From Allonocardiopsis opalescens (GTDB taxonomy: Bacteria; Actinomycetota; Actinomycetes; Streptosporangiales; Streptosporangiaceae), in assembly GCF_003002095.1 (NCBI RefSeq), contig NZ_PVZC01000001.1, positions 496,001 to 560,000 of the forward strand: DNA of 64,000 nucleotides. The letters are read 5' to 3'. Below are positions 56,748-64,000 of this stretch, piece by piece. Every line of letters begins with the position of its first letter. The first letter of the stretch is position 1. The notes beneath the pieces were generated by a model. That model made no database searches, was not told the DNA's origin, and worked only from the letters and a program-made list of their open reading frames with translations. A program made the translations under genes and the position numbers.

Positions 56748-56823
56748 TCCGGGGTAGTGTAACAGGCAGCACGCCGTCCTTTGAAGTCGGTTATTAGTCA
56801 GGGTTCGAATCCCTGCCCCGGAG
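56748..56823 (+). tRNA. tRNA-Gln (anticodon TTG) with enlarged variable loop
   Basis: A cloverleaf can be drawn: acceptor TCCGGGG/CCCCGGA (56748-56754 with 56116-equivalent end 56122, i.e. 56816-56822), D arm GTGT/GCAC, anticodon stem CCGTC/GTCGG with one T-T mismatch, loop CTTTGAA with anticodon TTG at 56781-56783, T arm CAGGG-TTCGAAT-CCCTG, discriminator G. CCA is not encoded. The variable region is eight bases (TTATTAGT) instead of five; it looks like TTAGT with a duplicated TTA. A tRNA-Gln upstream of glmU is the usual actinobacterial order. Confidence 0.8.
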
Positions 56824-57132
56824 CTAGGAAATATAGGAAATAGCTGCTTGCTGCGGATCGAGCGAATGCGCGCCCTCAAGCAGCTTTTTCATGTGCCCGG
56901 CTTCGGTAACACCCGCTGTCCCGCCCCCAGGTTGCCGGGCGGTATCCTGCCGGTGTCGGGCGTGTGGGCCGGTGCGCGAAGCGGCTGGTCAGCGTGGTGA
57001 TCCGCGTGGCGCGGGGCCCGACCGGGGCTATGTGAGCGATCGACGGGTACGGTGCCAGCGCGAGGCCGCCGCCGTCGGCTGGCGGCCCTGCGCAGCCTTC
57101 CACCAAACGATATGTGCGAGGAGTCTCCGCCC
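56824..57132 (+). other. Gap between tRNA-Gln and glmU
   Basis: The 309 bp contain the tRNA terminator and presumably the glmU promoter; no gene is supported. GAGGAG lies just before the glmU GTG. Confidence 0.5.
56842..56889 (+). terminator. Intrinsic terminator of tRNA-Gln
   Basis: AGCTGCTTG (56842-56850) pairs with 56877-56885 and is followed by TTTT, with a 26-nt loop between. The T tract is one of only two obvious ones in the window. Confidence 0.7.
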
Positions 57133-58599
57133 GTGAGCGTGAGCCGTCCGGCCGCCGTAATCGTCCTCGCGGCTGGCGAGGGCACCCGAATGAAGTCCCG
57201 TCTCCCCAAGGTGCTGCACGAGATGTGCGGCCGGAGCATGCTCGGCCACGTGCTGGCCGCCGCCGAGGAGGTGGCGCCGCAGCGGGTGGTGGTGGTGGTC
57301 GGCCACGGCCGCGAGCAGGTCGGCGCGCATCTGGCCGAGGCGGCGCCCAAGGCCGAGACGGCGGTGCAGGCCGAGCAGAAGGGCACCGGCCACGCCGTGC
57401 GCATGGTGATCGAGCAGCTGGGCCCGGTCTCGGGCACGGTGGTGCTGGTCTACGGCGACACCCCGCTGCTGCGCGGGCGCACCCTCACCGATCTGGTGGC
57501 CGGGCACGAGGAGGCGGGCAACGCCGTCACGGTGCTGTCGGCGCGGGTGCCCGATCCGCACGGCTACGGCCGGATCGTGCGCGATGCCGAGGGCGCCTTC
57601 ACCGGGATCGTGGAGCACGCCGACGCCGCCCCCGAGCAGTTGGCGGTCGACGAGATCAACTCCGGTATGTACGCCTTCGACGGCGCGCTGCTGTCGGAGG
57701 TGGTGCACCGGCTGTCGACCGACAACGCCAAGGGCGAGGAATACATCACCGACGCGGTGGCGATCCTGCGGGGCGACGGCCACCGGGTGGGCGCGGCGCT
57801 GGCGCGCGACTGGGTGGAAATCCAGGGTGTGAACGACCGGGTGCAGCTGGCGCAGGCGCGCCGGCTGCTGAACGACCGGCTGCTGGAGGACGCGATGCGC
57901 GCGGGCGCGACGATCGTGGATCCGGCGACGACCTGGCTGGACGCGGGCGTGTCGATCGGTCGCGACGCGGTGATCGAGCCGCAGACCCAGTTGCAGGGCG
58001 CCACTTCGGTGGGGGAGGACGCCCATGTGGGGCCGGGCACGGTGCTGCGCGACACGGTGGTGGGCGCGGGCGCGGTGGTGAGCAACACGGTGGCGCATGG
58101 TGCGCGGATCGGCGCGGGCGCGCTGGTGGGCCCGTTCAGCTATCTGCGGCCGGGCACGGTGCTGGGCGACCGGGCGAAGGCGGGCACCTTCGTGGAGATG
58201 AAGAACGCCGTGGTGGGCGAGGGCTCGAAGGTGCCGCATCTGACCTATGTGGGCGACGCGGAGATCGGTCGCGGCTCCAATATCGGTGCTTCTTCGGTGT
58301 TCGTGAACTACGACGGTGTGGGCAAGCACCGCACCACGATCGGCGACCACGTCCGCACCGGCAGCGACAACACTTTCGTGGCGCCGGTGGAGGTGGGCGA
58401 CGGCGCTTACACGGGTGCGGGCACCGTTGTGCGTGAGAACGTGCCGCCGGGTTCGCTGGCGGTGTCCGCGGGCGGGCAGCGTGTCATCGAGGGCTGGGTG
58501 GAGCGCAAGCGGCCCGGTACCGCGGCGGCGGAGGCGGCGCGGGCGGCGCGTGAGGACGCGGCGGCCGAGCTGCCCGAGATGTCGAACAAACCCGAGTAG
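57133..58599 (+). CDS. glmU: Bifunctional GlcNAc-1-P uridyltransferase / GlcN-1-P acetyltransferase
   Basis: The product makes UDP-GlcNAc for peptidoglycan. The 488-residue protein has the pyrophosphorylase domain (AAVIVLAAGEGTRMKSRLPKV, about 7-27; QKGTGHAV; YGDTPLL; about 1-235) and a C-terminal left-handed beta-helix acetyltransferase (about 255-460, with LRPGTVLGDRAKAGTFVEMKN and the catalytic His/Asn region NIGASSVFVNYDG). A 30-residue Ala/Glu/Arg tail follows. GTG 57133 has GAGGAG nine bases upstream. Confidence 0.97.
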   Translation: MSVSRPAAVIVLAAGEGTRMKSRLPKVLHEMCGRSMLGHVLAAAEEVAPQRVVVVVGHGREQVGAHLAEAAPKAETAVQAEQKGTGHAVRMVIEQLGPVSGTVVLVYGDTPLLRGRTLTDLVAGHEEAGNAVTVLSARVPDPHGYGRIVRDAEGAFTGIVEHADAAPEQLAVDEINSGMYAFDGALLSEVVHRLSTDNAKGEEYITDAVAILRGDGHRVGAALARDWVEIQGVNDRVQLAQARRLLNDRLLEDAMRAGATIVDPATTWLDAGVSIGRDAVIEPQTQLQGATSVGEDAHVGPGTVLRDTVVGAGAVVSNTVAHGARIGAGALVGPFSYLRPGTVLGDRAKAGTFVEMKNAVVGEGSKVPHLTYVGDAEIGRGSNIGASSVFVNYDGVGKHRTTIGDHVRTGSDNTFVAPVEVGDGAYTGAGTVVRENVPPGSLAVSAGGQRVIEGWVERKRPGTAAAEAARAAREDAAAELPEMSNKPE

Positions 58600-58627
58600 T
58601 CCCGATCTGGTAGGGGGATCAGCCAAG

Positions 58628-59605
58628 GTGACCGGTATCAAGGCGACGGGCGAGAAGAAGCTGATGCTCTTCTCGGGGCGGGGCTATCCGGAGCTGGCCA
58701 CCGAGGTGGCCGACTGCCTGGACATCGAGACGACTCCGGCGGCGCTGTACGACTTCGCGAACGGCGAGATCTTCGTGCGCTACCTGGAGTCGGTGCGCGG
58801 GAGCGACGCGTTCGTGCTGCAGAGCCACACGGCGCCGGTGAACGACCAGATCATGGAGCAGTTGATCATGGTGGACGCGCTGAAGCGCGCGTCCGCGAAG
58901 CGGATCACGGTGGTAGCCCCGTTCTTCGGCTACGCGCGCCAGGACAAGAAGCACCGGGGGAGAGAGCCGATCTCGGCGCGGCTGATGGCGGATCTGTTCC
59001 GTACGGCGGGGGCGGACCGCTTGATGGCGGTGGATCTGCACACGGCGCAGATCCAGGGTTTCTTCGACGGGCCGGTGGACCATCTGTTCGCGCTGCCGAT
59101 CCTGGCGGAGTACGTGGCGCGGAAGCTGGATCTGTCGGAGGTCACGGTGGTGGCGCCGGACGCGGGGCGGGTGCGTACGGCGGAGCGGTGGACGGACCGG
59201 CTGGGCGCTCCGCTGGCGATCATCCACAAGCGCCGCGATCCTGAGGTGGCCAACCAGGTGAAGGTGTTCGAGGTGGTGGGGCATGTCAGGGGCCGCACGT
59301 GCGTGCTGGTCGACGACATGATCGACACCGGTGGCACGATCGTGAAGGCGGCGGAGGCGCTGTTCGAGCAGGGGGCGTCGCGGGTGCTGGCGACGGCGAC
59401 GCACGGTGTGCTGTCGGGTCCGGCGGTGGACCGCTTGAAGAACTCGCGGATCTCCGAGGTGATCCTGACGAACACGCTGCCGATTCCGGAGGAGCGGCGG
59501 TTCGACAAGCTGACGGTGCTGTCGATCGCGCCGCTGATCGCGCGGGCGGTGTCGGAGGTGTTCACCGACGGCTCGGTGACGAGCCTGTTCGAGGGCGACA
59601 GCTAG
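58628..59605 (+). CDS. prs: Ribose-phosphate pyrophosphokinase
   Basis: The product makes PRPP from ribose-5-phosphate and ATP. The 325-residue protein has the ATP flexible loop APFFGYARQDKKHRGREPIS (about 97-116), the metal-binding DLHTAQIQGFF (about 134-144) and the PRPP loop VLVDDMIDTGGTI (about 226-238). GTG 58628 follows GGGGGATCAGCCAAG, 28 bp after glmU, a conserved actinobacterial pair. Confidence 0.97.
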   Translation: MTGIKATGEKKLMLFSGRGYPELATEVADCLDIETTPAALYDFANGEIFVRYLESVRGSDAFVLQSHTAPVNDQIMEQLIMVDALKRASAKRITVVAPFFGYARQDKKHRGREPISARLMADLFRTAGADRLMAVDLHTAQIQGFFDGPVDHLFALPILAEYVARKLDLSEVTVVAPDAGRVRTAERWTDRLGAPLAIIHKRRDPEVANQVKVFEVVGHVRGRTCVLVDDMIDTGGTIVKAAEALFEQGASRVLATATHGVLSGPAVDRLKNSRISEVILTNTLPIPEERRFDKLTVLSIAPLIARAVSEVFTDGSVTSLFEGDS

Positions 59606-59869
59606 CCCGGGGACGCGCCGCGGGGATGCCGTGGCCGGCGGGGCGGGCGGGGCGAACGCGCTGTCATCGGGGGGCGCGGAGTCCGCTAGACTGCGATAGC
59701 TACGGGCACGTGAATCGCGTTGCGCGTACCCGGAAACCGGCGACGTACGGTTGGGCCGCGGGTGTGTTCCCGGCCCGTCCCCCCAACGCATCCCGCATCC
59801 CGGGGTCACGCCTGATCGTCGCCCCGAACGCCGAATCTGCGACAAGCAAGCTGCACGAGGAGTATTGCC

Positions 59870-60508
59870 GTGTCTGAGGTACGCATCGCCGCCGAACCGC
59901 GCACCGAGTTCGGTAAGGGTGCGGCGCGCCGCACCCGTCGCGCGGGTAAGGTGCCGGCTGTCCTCTACGGCCACGGCACCGACCCGCGCCACATCAACCT
60001 GCCCGGCCACGATCTGATGCTGGCCCTGAAGACCCCGAACGTGCTGCTGCGCGTCGACGGTGTCGAGGGCGGCTCGGAGCTGGCGATCCCCAAGAGCGTC
60101 CAGCGCGACCCGATCAAGGGCTTCCTTGAGCATGTCGACCTGCTGCTGGTGCGGCGGGGCGAGAAGGTCTCCGTCGACATCGCCGTGGTCACCACCGGTG
60201 AGATCGCGCCCGGCGGTGTGCTGGAGCAGCCGCTGGTGCAGGTGTCGGTGGAGGCCGAGGCCACCCGGATCCCGGAGTCGGTCGAGGTCGACGTCGAGGG
60301 CATGGCGGTCGGTACCCAGGTCACCGCCGGTGAGCTGAGGCTGCCGGCCGGCACCGAGCTGGTGACCGATGGCGAGGCGCTGGTGCTGCAGGTGACCGCC
60401 GAGAAGACCGCTGAGCAGCTGGAGGCCGCGCTGGAGTCGGAGGCGCAGCCGTCCGAGCCCGCTCCGGCCGCCGAGGCCGAGGCTCCCGCCGAGCGGGACG
60501 CCGAGTAG
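59870..60508 (+). CDS. rplY: 50S ribosomal protein L25 (general stress protein Ctc type)
   Basis: A 5S rRNA-binding protein. The 212-residue long form has the L25 core ([28 protein letters not shown], positions about 9-36), the TL5 C-terminal domain (about 95-185) and an acidic Ala/Glu/Pro tail. GTG 59870 follows GAGGAGTATTGCC. The 264-bp gap before it holds no gene but a TAGACT -10-like box at 59687-59692. Confidence 0.96.
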   Translation: MSEVRIAAEPRTEFGKGAARRTRRAGKVPAVLYGHGTDPRHINLPGHDLMLALKTPNVLLRVDGVEGGSELAIPKSVQRDPIKGFLEHVDLLLVRRGEKVSVDIAVVTTGEIAPGGVLEQPLVQVSVEAEATRIPESVEVDVEGMAVGTQVTAGELRLPAGTELVTDGEALVLQVTAEKTAEQLEAALESEAQPSEPAPAAEAEAPAERDAE

Positions 60509-60611
60509 GGCCCGCCGCGCCGTGCCGGCCGACGGCCCCCTGTCCCGCCTGCTGGGGCGGTTGGGGGGCCGTCGTGCGCCGGTGCCCGAGACGATCCCTG
60601 ACGGAGGCGCG

Positions 60612-61190
60612 ATGAGCGGGGCGGACCGCTGGCTGGTGGTGGGGCTGGGCAATCCCGGTCCGAAGTACGCGGGGAACCGGCACAATGCCGGGTTCATGGT
60701 GGTGGAGTCGCTGGCGGCCCGGATGGGCGCGCGTTTCTCCTCGCACCGCTCGCGGGCGGAGCTGGCCGAGGGGCGGCTGGTGGGCACTCCGGTGGCGCTG
60801 GTCAAGCCGCGTTCGTACATGAACCTGTCGGGTGGACCGGTGGCGGGTGTGGCGAACTACTTCAAGGTGGATCCGGCGCGGATCGTGGTGGTCCACGACG
60901 AGCTGGACATCCCGTTCGGGGTGCTGCGCTGCAAGCGGGGCGGCGGTGCGGGCGGGCACAACGGGCTGCGGTCGGTGTCGGCCTCGCTGGGCACGCCGGA
61001 GTACGTGCGGGTGCGCTTCGGGATCGGCCGGCCGCCGGGGCGGCAGGACGCCGCGGATTTCGTGCTGACCGATTTCTCGTCGGTGGAGCGCAAGGAGTTG
61101 GGCGTGCACGTGGAGCGGGCCGCCGACGCGGTGGAGACGATCATCGCGAAGGGCCTGGAGGCCGCGCAGAACCTCTACCACGCGGCTTGA
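60612..61190 (+). CDS. pth: Peptidyl-tRNA hydrolase
   Basis: The product recycles stalled peptidyl-tRNA. The 192-residue protein has [21 protein letters not shown] (catalytic His, about 8-28), [25 protein letters not shown] and [15 protein letters not shown] 60612 has CGGAGG five bases upstream and fits the family; an upstream GTG at 60522 would add 30 atypical residues. It completes the glmU-prs-rplY-pth order. Confidence 0.96.
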   Translation: MSGADRWLVVGLGNPGPKYAGNRHNAGFMVVESLAARMGARFSSHRSRAELAEGRLVGTPVALVKPRSYMNLSGGPVAGVANYFKVDPARIVVVHDELDIPFGVLRCKRGGGAGGHNGLRSVSASLGTPEYVRVRFGIGRPPGRQDAADFVLTDFSSVERKELGVHVERAADAVETIIAKGLEAAQNLYHAA

Positions 61191-61246
61191 GCCGCGTCTC
61201 GCGCCCGTAGGTGGCTGTACGGGCCGTGCGCCGTGCGGGTGCACGG

Positions 61247-61252
61247 TACAAT
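61247..61252 (+). promoter_or_regulatory. -10 box for the DAHP synthase leader transcript
   Basis: TACAAT ends six bases before the leader-peptide ATG at 61259. No clear -35 is visible. The leader peptide would be read from a leaderless 5' end. Confidence 0.6.
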
Positions 61253-61258
61253 CGCGTC

Positions 61259-61321
61259 ATGATTCGTTGCTATACGCGCTTTAGCCGGGCTCTGGGTGGA
61301 GCCCGTCGCGTGCGCGTGTAA
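61259..61321 (+). CDS. Probable 20-residue leader peptide of the DAHP synthase gene
   Basis: A short open frame encodes MIRCYTRFSRALGG followed by six residues rich in Arg and Val, then TAA. It contains Tyr and Phe codons near its start, just before a 7-bp hairpin (CGGGCTC/GAGCCCG) within the frame. It is followed by a canonical intrinsic terminator and then the aromatic pathway entry enzyme, so it probably senses translation speed at aromatic codons. The family is not recognised and only one Tyr and one Phe codon are present, which is few for an attenuator. Confidence 0.55.
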   Translation: MIRCYTRFSRALGGARRVRV

Positions 61322-61346
61322 CGACGACTCCCCCAGGGCCAGGCCG

Positions 61347-61377
61347 GACAGAGGCGACCCGCCTCTGTCTTTTTGTT
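61347..61377 (+). terminator. Intrinsic terminator in the DAHP synthase leader
   Basis: GACAGAGGCG (61347-61356), 3-nt loop, CGCCTCTGTC (61360-61369), then TTTTTGTT. It is the most canonical terminator in the window and lies 26 bp after the leader-peptide stop and 54 bp before the DAHP synthase start, as expected of an attenuator. Confidence 0.85.
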
Positions 61378-61430
61378 GTGCGACGGGCGGGCCCGCCTCG
61401 TGGGGACGGCCTGCCGAAGGAAGGATTGGC

Positions 61431-62501
61431 ATGCCGGAGTCCACGGACAGGTCGACGAACAATCTGCGGGTGCGGGGCTACCAGCCGCTGGTGGCGCCGG
61501 ACGCGCTCCTCGCCGAGCTGCCGCTCGATACGCGGGAGGCCGAGACGGTGCGCCGGGCGCGCGCCGAGGTGCTCGGGGTGCTGGACGGTTCCGACGACCG
61601 CCTGCTGGTGGTGGTGGGGCCGTGCTCGGTGCACGATCCGGAGGCGGGGCTGGAGTACGCGCAGCGGCTGGCGGGGCTGGTGCCGGAGCTGAGCGGCGAT
61701 CTGGCGGTCGTGATGCGGGTGTACTTCGAGAAGCCGCGCACCCGGGTGGGCTGGAAGGGCCTGATCAACGATCCGGGCCTGGACGGTAGCCATGACGTGC
61801 ACCGGGGGCTGCGCACGGCGCGCAAGCTGCTGCTGGACATCACGGCGCTGGGCCTGCCGGTGGGCTGCGAGTTCCTGGACCCGATCACGCCGCAGTACAT
61901 CTCGGACACGGTGGCGTGGGGGGCGATCGGCGCGCGTACCACCGAGAGCCAGGTGCACCGCCAGCTGACCAGCGGTCTGTCGATGCCGGTGGGTTTCAAG
62001 AACGGTACCGACGGCGGGGTGGAGGTGGCGGTGGACGCCTGCCACGCGGCGGCGGCCAGCCACACCTTCTTCGGTGTGACGGGGGACGGCCGCGCCGCGG
62101 TGGTCACCACGGAGGGCAATGCGGACTGCCATGTGATCCTGCGGGGGGGCCGTCCGGGTCCGAACTACGGTGCGGAGCATGTGGCGGCGGCGCTGGGCGC
62201 GATCGAGCGGGGCGGGCTGCCGCGGCGGGTGATGATCGACGCGAGCCACGGCAACAGCGGCAAGGACCATGTGCGGCAGGCGGTGGTGGCGGGTGAGATC
62301 GGCGCGCAGGTGGCGGCGGGGCAGGCGGGCATCGTCGGGGTGATGCTGGAGAGCTTCATCGAGGCGGGCCGCCAGGAGCTGTCGGATCCGGCTTCGCTGA
62401 CCTACGGGCAGAGTGTGACGGACGCGTGCATGAGCTGGGAGACGACCGTCGGGGTGCTGTCGGGGCTGGCCGAGGCGGTGCGGGAGCGCCGCAAGGGCTG
62501 A
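61431..62501 (+). CDS. 3-deoxy-7-phosphoheptulonate (DAHP) synthase, class I (AroF/G/H type)
   Basis: The product condenses PEP and erythrose-4-phosphate, the first step to aromatic amino acids. The 356-residue protein is the E. coli AroG/F/H type: VVVGPCSVHDP (about 60-70), MRVYFEKPRTRVGWKGLINDP (about 92-112), QVHRQLTSGLSMPVGFKNGTDGG (about 179-201) and DASHGNSGKDH (about 268-278). Many actinobacteria have a class II enzyme instead. ATG 61431 has GAAGGAAGGA upstream. A leader peptide and terminator precede it. Confidence 0.96.
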   Translation: MPESTDRSTNNLRVRGYQPLVAPDALLAELPLDTREAETVRRARAEVLGVLDGSDDRLLVVVGPCSVHDPEAGLEYAQRLAGLVPELSGDLAVVMRVYFEKPRTRVGWKGLINDPGLDGSHDVHRGLRTARKLLLDITALGLPVGCEFLDPITPQYISDTVAWGAIGARTTESQVHRQLTSGLSMPVGFKNGTDGGVEVAVDACHAAAASHTFFGVTGDGRAAVVTTEGNADCHVILRGGRPGPNYGAEHVAAALGAIERGGLPRRVMIDASHGNSGKDHVRQAVVAGEIGAQVAAGQAGIVGVMLESFIEAGRQELSDPASLTYGQSVTDACMSWETTVGVLSGLAEAVRERRKG

Positions 62502-62786
62502 GCCGGTGGCCGCGGGGTGGGGCCGCCGTGTGCGGGCGGCGGCCGCCACCCGGATCGTTTGGTCGCTGACGGTGATTCTCTCGCTACCGTCCGGATTCCT
62601 CGGTTAGGATCGGGCCTGTCGAGCGGCCGGTCCCGCCGCCTCCCATTCTTCGTCGCCGGATCCCGGTTCTCCGCGCCTACGCGCGGGGAGCCCGCTGGTC
62701 CGTGCCCGGATCCGGAGGGCGCCGGCCGCGGAGACCGCCCGGCGGCAGCGGCCGCCGGGCCGGGGAGCCGACCGACCGGGAGAGCC
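62502..62786 (+). promoter_or_regulatory. Upstream region of the sugar transferase gene
   Basis: The 285 bp hold no gene. TAGGAT at 62605-62610 is the best -10 element, giving a leader of about 170 nt. Confidence 0.35.
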
Positions 62787-64000
62787 GTGGCCGTCATCGA
62801 GCAGCGCCGTGCCGGCGCACCGGCGCCGCCGGGGCCGCGCCGCGACTGGATGCGCGGGTACGTCCGCCGGCTGGTGGCCGCGGACTTCTGCTGCGGCGCG
62901 GTGGCCGGGGTGTTCGCGCTGGATCTGCGCTTTGCGGACCTGCTGGCGCCGTTCGTGCTGCCGTATCTGCTGATCACGGTGGCGCTGCCCTTCGTGTGGG
63001 TGTCGGCGGCCGCGCTGGCGCGCTGCTACGAGCCGCGCTTCCTCGGGCTGGGCTCGGAGGAGTTCCGGCGGGTGTTCAGCGCGGGGCTGCTGCTGACGAC
63101 GGCGGTGGCGATCCTCGCCTATGCCACCAAGACGGATCTGGCGCGCGGGTACGTCGCCGTGGCGCTGCCGGGGATGACGCTGCTGACGCTGGCGGCCCGG
63201 TTCGCGCTGCGCAAGCGGCTGCACCGGCTGCGCCGGTCGGGCCGCTGCATGCGGCGGGTGGTGGCGGTGGGGCACCGCGACGCGGTGCGGGCGCTGCTGC
63301 GGCAGTTCCGGCGCGAGCGCCACCACGGCATGCAGGTGGTGGCGGCCTGCCTGCCGGCCGGGCAGGCCAATCCGGAGGTCGGCGATATCGACGGCTGCCC
63401 GGTGCTGGGTGATTTCGGCATGGTGACGGAGGCGGTGCGCCGGGCCGGTGCCGACACCGTCGCGGTGCTGGCCTGCCCGGAGCTGGACGGGACCGCGCTG
63501 CGCCGGCTCACCTGGCGGCTGGAGCGGACGGGTACCGAGCTGTGCGTGGCTCCGGCGCTGATGGAGGTGGCCGGGCCGCGCACCACGATCCGCCCGGTGG
63601 CGGGGCTGCCGCTGCTGCACGTGGAGCATCCGGAGTTGGCGGGGGCGCGCAAGCTGGTCAAGGAGGTGGTGGACCGGATCGCCGCGGTGGCGGCGCTGGC
63701 GCTGCTGGCGCCGCTGTTCGCGGTGATCGCGGTGCTGGTGCGGGCCGGGAGTCCGGGGCCGGCGTTCTTCCGGCAGGTGCGGGTGGGCAAGGACGGCCGA
63801 CTTTTCACACTGGTGAAGTTCCGTACGATGGTGGTCGGCGCGGAGACGCTCAAAGCCGAGCTGGCTCAGCGCAACGAGCACGACGGCGTGCTCTTCAAGA
63901 TCAGGCGGGACCCGCGGATCACCCCGGTCGGCGGCTGGCTGCGCCGCTACTCGCTGGACGAGCTTCCTCAGCTGTGCAATGTCGCACTCGGCCACATGTC
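62787..64000 (+). CDS. Exopolysaccharide polyprenyl glycosylphosphotransferase (3' end beyond window)
   Basis: A membrane enzyme that transfers a sugar-1-phosphate to undecaprenyl phosphate to begin exopolysaccharide repeat units. The frame is open from GTG 62787 (GGGAGAG site) to the window end, about 404 codons. The first 180 residues contain four to five hydrophobic segments, then a Rossmann-like CoA-binding-type region (RRVVAVGHRDAVRALL, about 160-175). A membrane hairpin near 295-320 leads into the bacterial sugar transferase domain (FFRQVRVGKDGRLFTLVKFRTM, split near 328-350, and RRYSLDELPQLCNV). WcaJ/WbaP type. It suggests an exopolysaccharide cluster to the right. Confidence 0.92.
   Translation, partial: MAVIEQRRAGAPAPPGPRRDWMRGYVRRLVAADFCCGAVAGVFALDLRFADLLAPFVLPYLLITVALPFVWVSAAALARCYEPRFLGLGSEEFRRVFSAGLLLTTAVAILAYATKTDLARGYVAVALPGMTLLTLAARFALRKRLHRLRRSGRCMRRVVAVGHRDAVRALLRQFRRERHHGMQVVAACLPAGQANPEVGDIDGCPVLGDFGMVTEAVRRAGADTVAVLACPELDGTALRRLTWRLERTGTELCVAPALMEVAGPRTTIRPVAGLPLLHVEHPELAGARKLVKEVVDRIAAVAALALLAPLFAVIAVLVRAGSPGPAFFRQVRVGKDGRLFTLVKFRTMVVGAETLKAELAQRNEHDGVLFKIRRDPRITPVGGWLRRYSLDELPQLCNVALGHM

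Noticed and set aside
56732-56760. TTGACG-17-TAGTGT promoter at the tRNA
   Set aside because: Its -10 hexamer lies inside the tRNA D arm, so it would start transcription within the tRNA.

Overview
The window is high-GC actinobacterial chromosomal DNA: GTG and TTG starts are common, almost every third codon position is G or C, and the gene set is typical of Actinobacteria (NucS mismatch endonuclease, RpfB, FilP-like cytoskeletal protein, methylmalonyl-CoA accessory genes, SCO5389-family protein). Gene order resembles Streptomyces and its relatives. A CebR/CelR operator upstream of a secreted xylanase, an E. coli-type DAHP synthase and the rearranged rpfB-rsmA-ispE order suggest a filamentous member of Streptosporangiales, possibly Nocardiopsaceae. 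That placement is inference.

Layout: 0-12 kb holds the end of an ArgS-related gene, the lysA-hom-thrC-thrB aspartate-family genes, rho, rpmE, prfA-prmC and a threonylcarbamoyl-AMP synthase gene. 12-22 kb holds a WecA/TagO-type phosphosugar transferase, the complete F1Fo ATP synthase operon (atpI, a second small AtpI/Z-like gene, atpBEFHAGDC), a DUF2550 gene and a thiamine-binding-type small protein. 22-29 kb holds a PduO adenosyltransferase, an 850-bp stretch with structured elements, a secreted M28 peptidase, a secreted GH10-CBM2 xylanase, a DUF4236 gene and nucS. 29-39 kb holds Uma2, hydroxyacyl-CoA dehydrogenase, hydrolase, AI-2E transporter, filP-like, mce, thiolase and meaB. 39-49 kb holds tatD, a CaiB/BaiF CoA transferase, rpfB, a Ser/Thr kinase coupled to rsmA, ispE and an ABC-F gene. 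49-55 kb is an accessory block of regulators with their targets (TetR/MFS pump, SGNH lipoprotein, MarR, desaturase/TetR). 55-62 kb holds an HTH/LAGLIDADG-like gene, tRNA-Gln, glmU-prs-rplY-pth and a DAHP synthase behind a probable transcription attenuator. The right edge enters an exopolysaccharide sugar transferase.

Themes: a 102-bp repeat occurs as a tandem array after prmC and as an in-frame insertion inside thrB. Several regulators and enzymes have a -10 box ending 6-7 nt before the start codon, so their mRNAs are probably leaderless. Clear palindromic operators precede the xylanase, the RHH gene, the MFS/TetR pair, the marR gene and the desaturase. The strongest candidates for something undescribed are the domain-duplicated HTH/LAGLIDADG-like protein next to a tRNA-Gln with an enlarged variable loop, the 102-bp repeat family, and an unassigned structured transcript at 23.3-23.8 kb.
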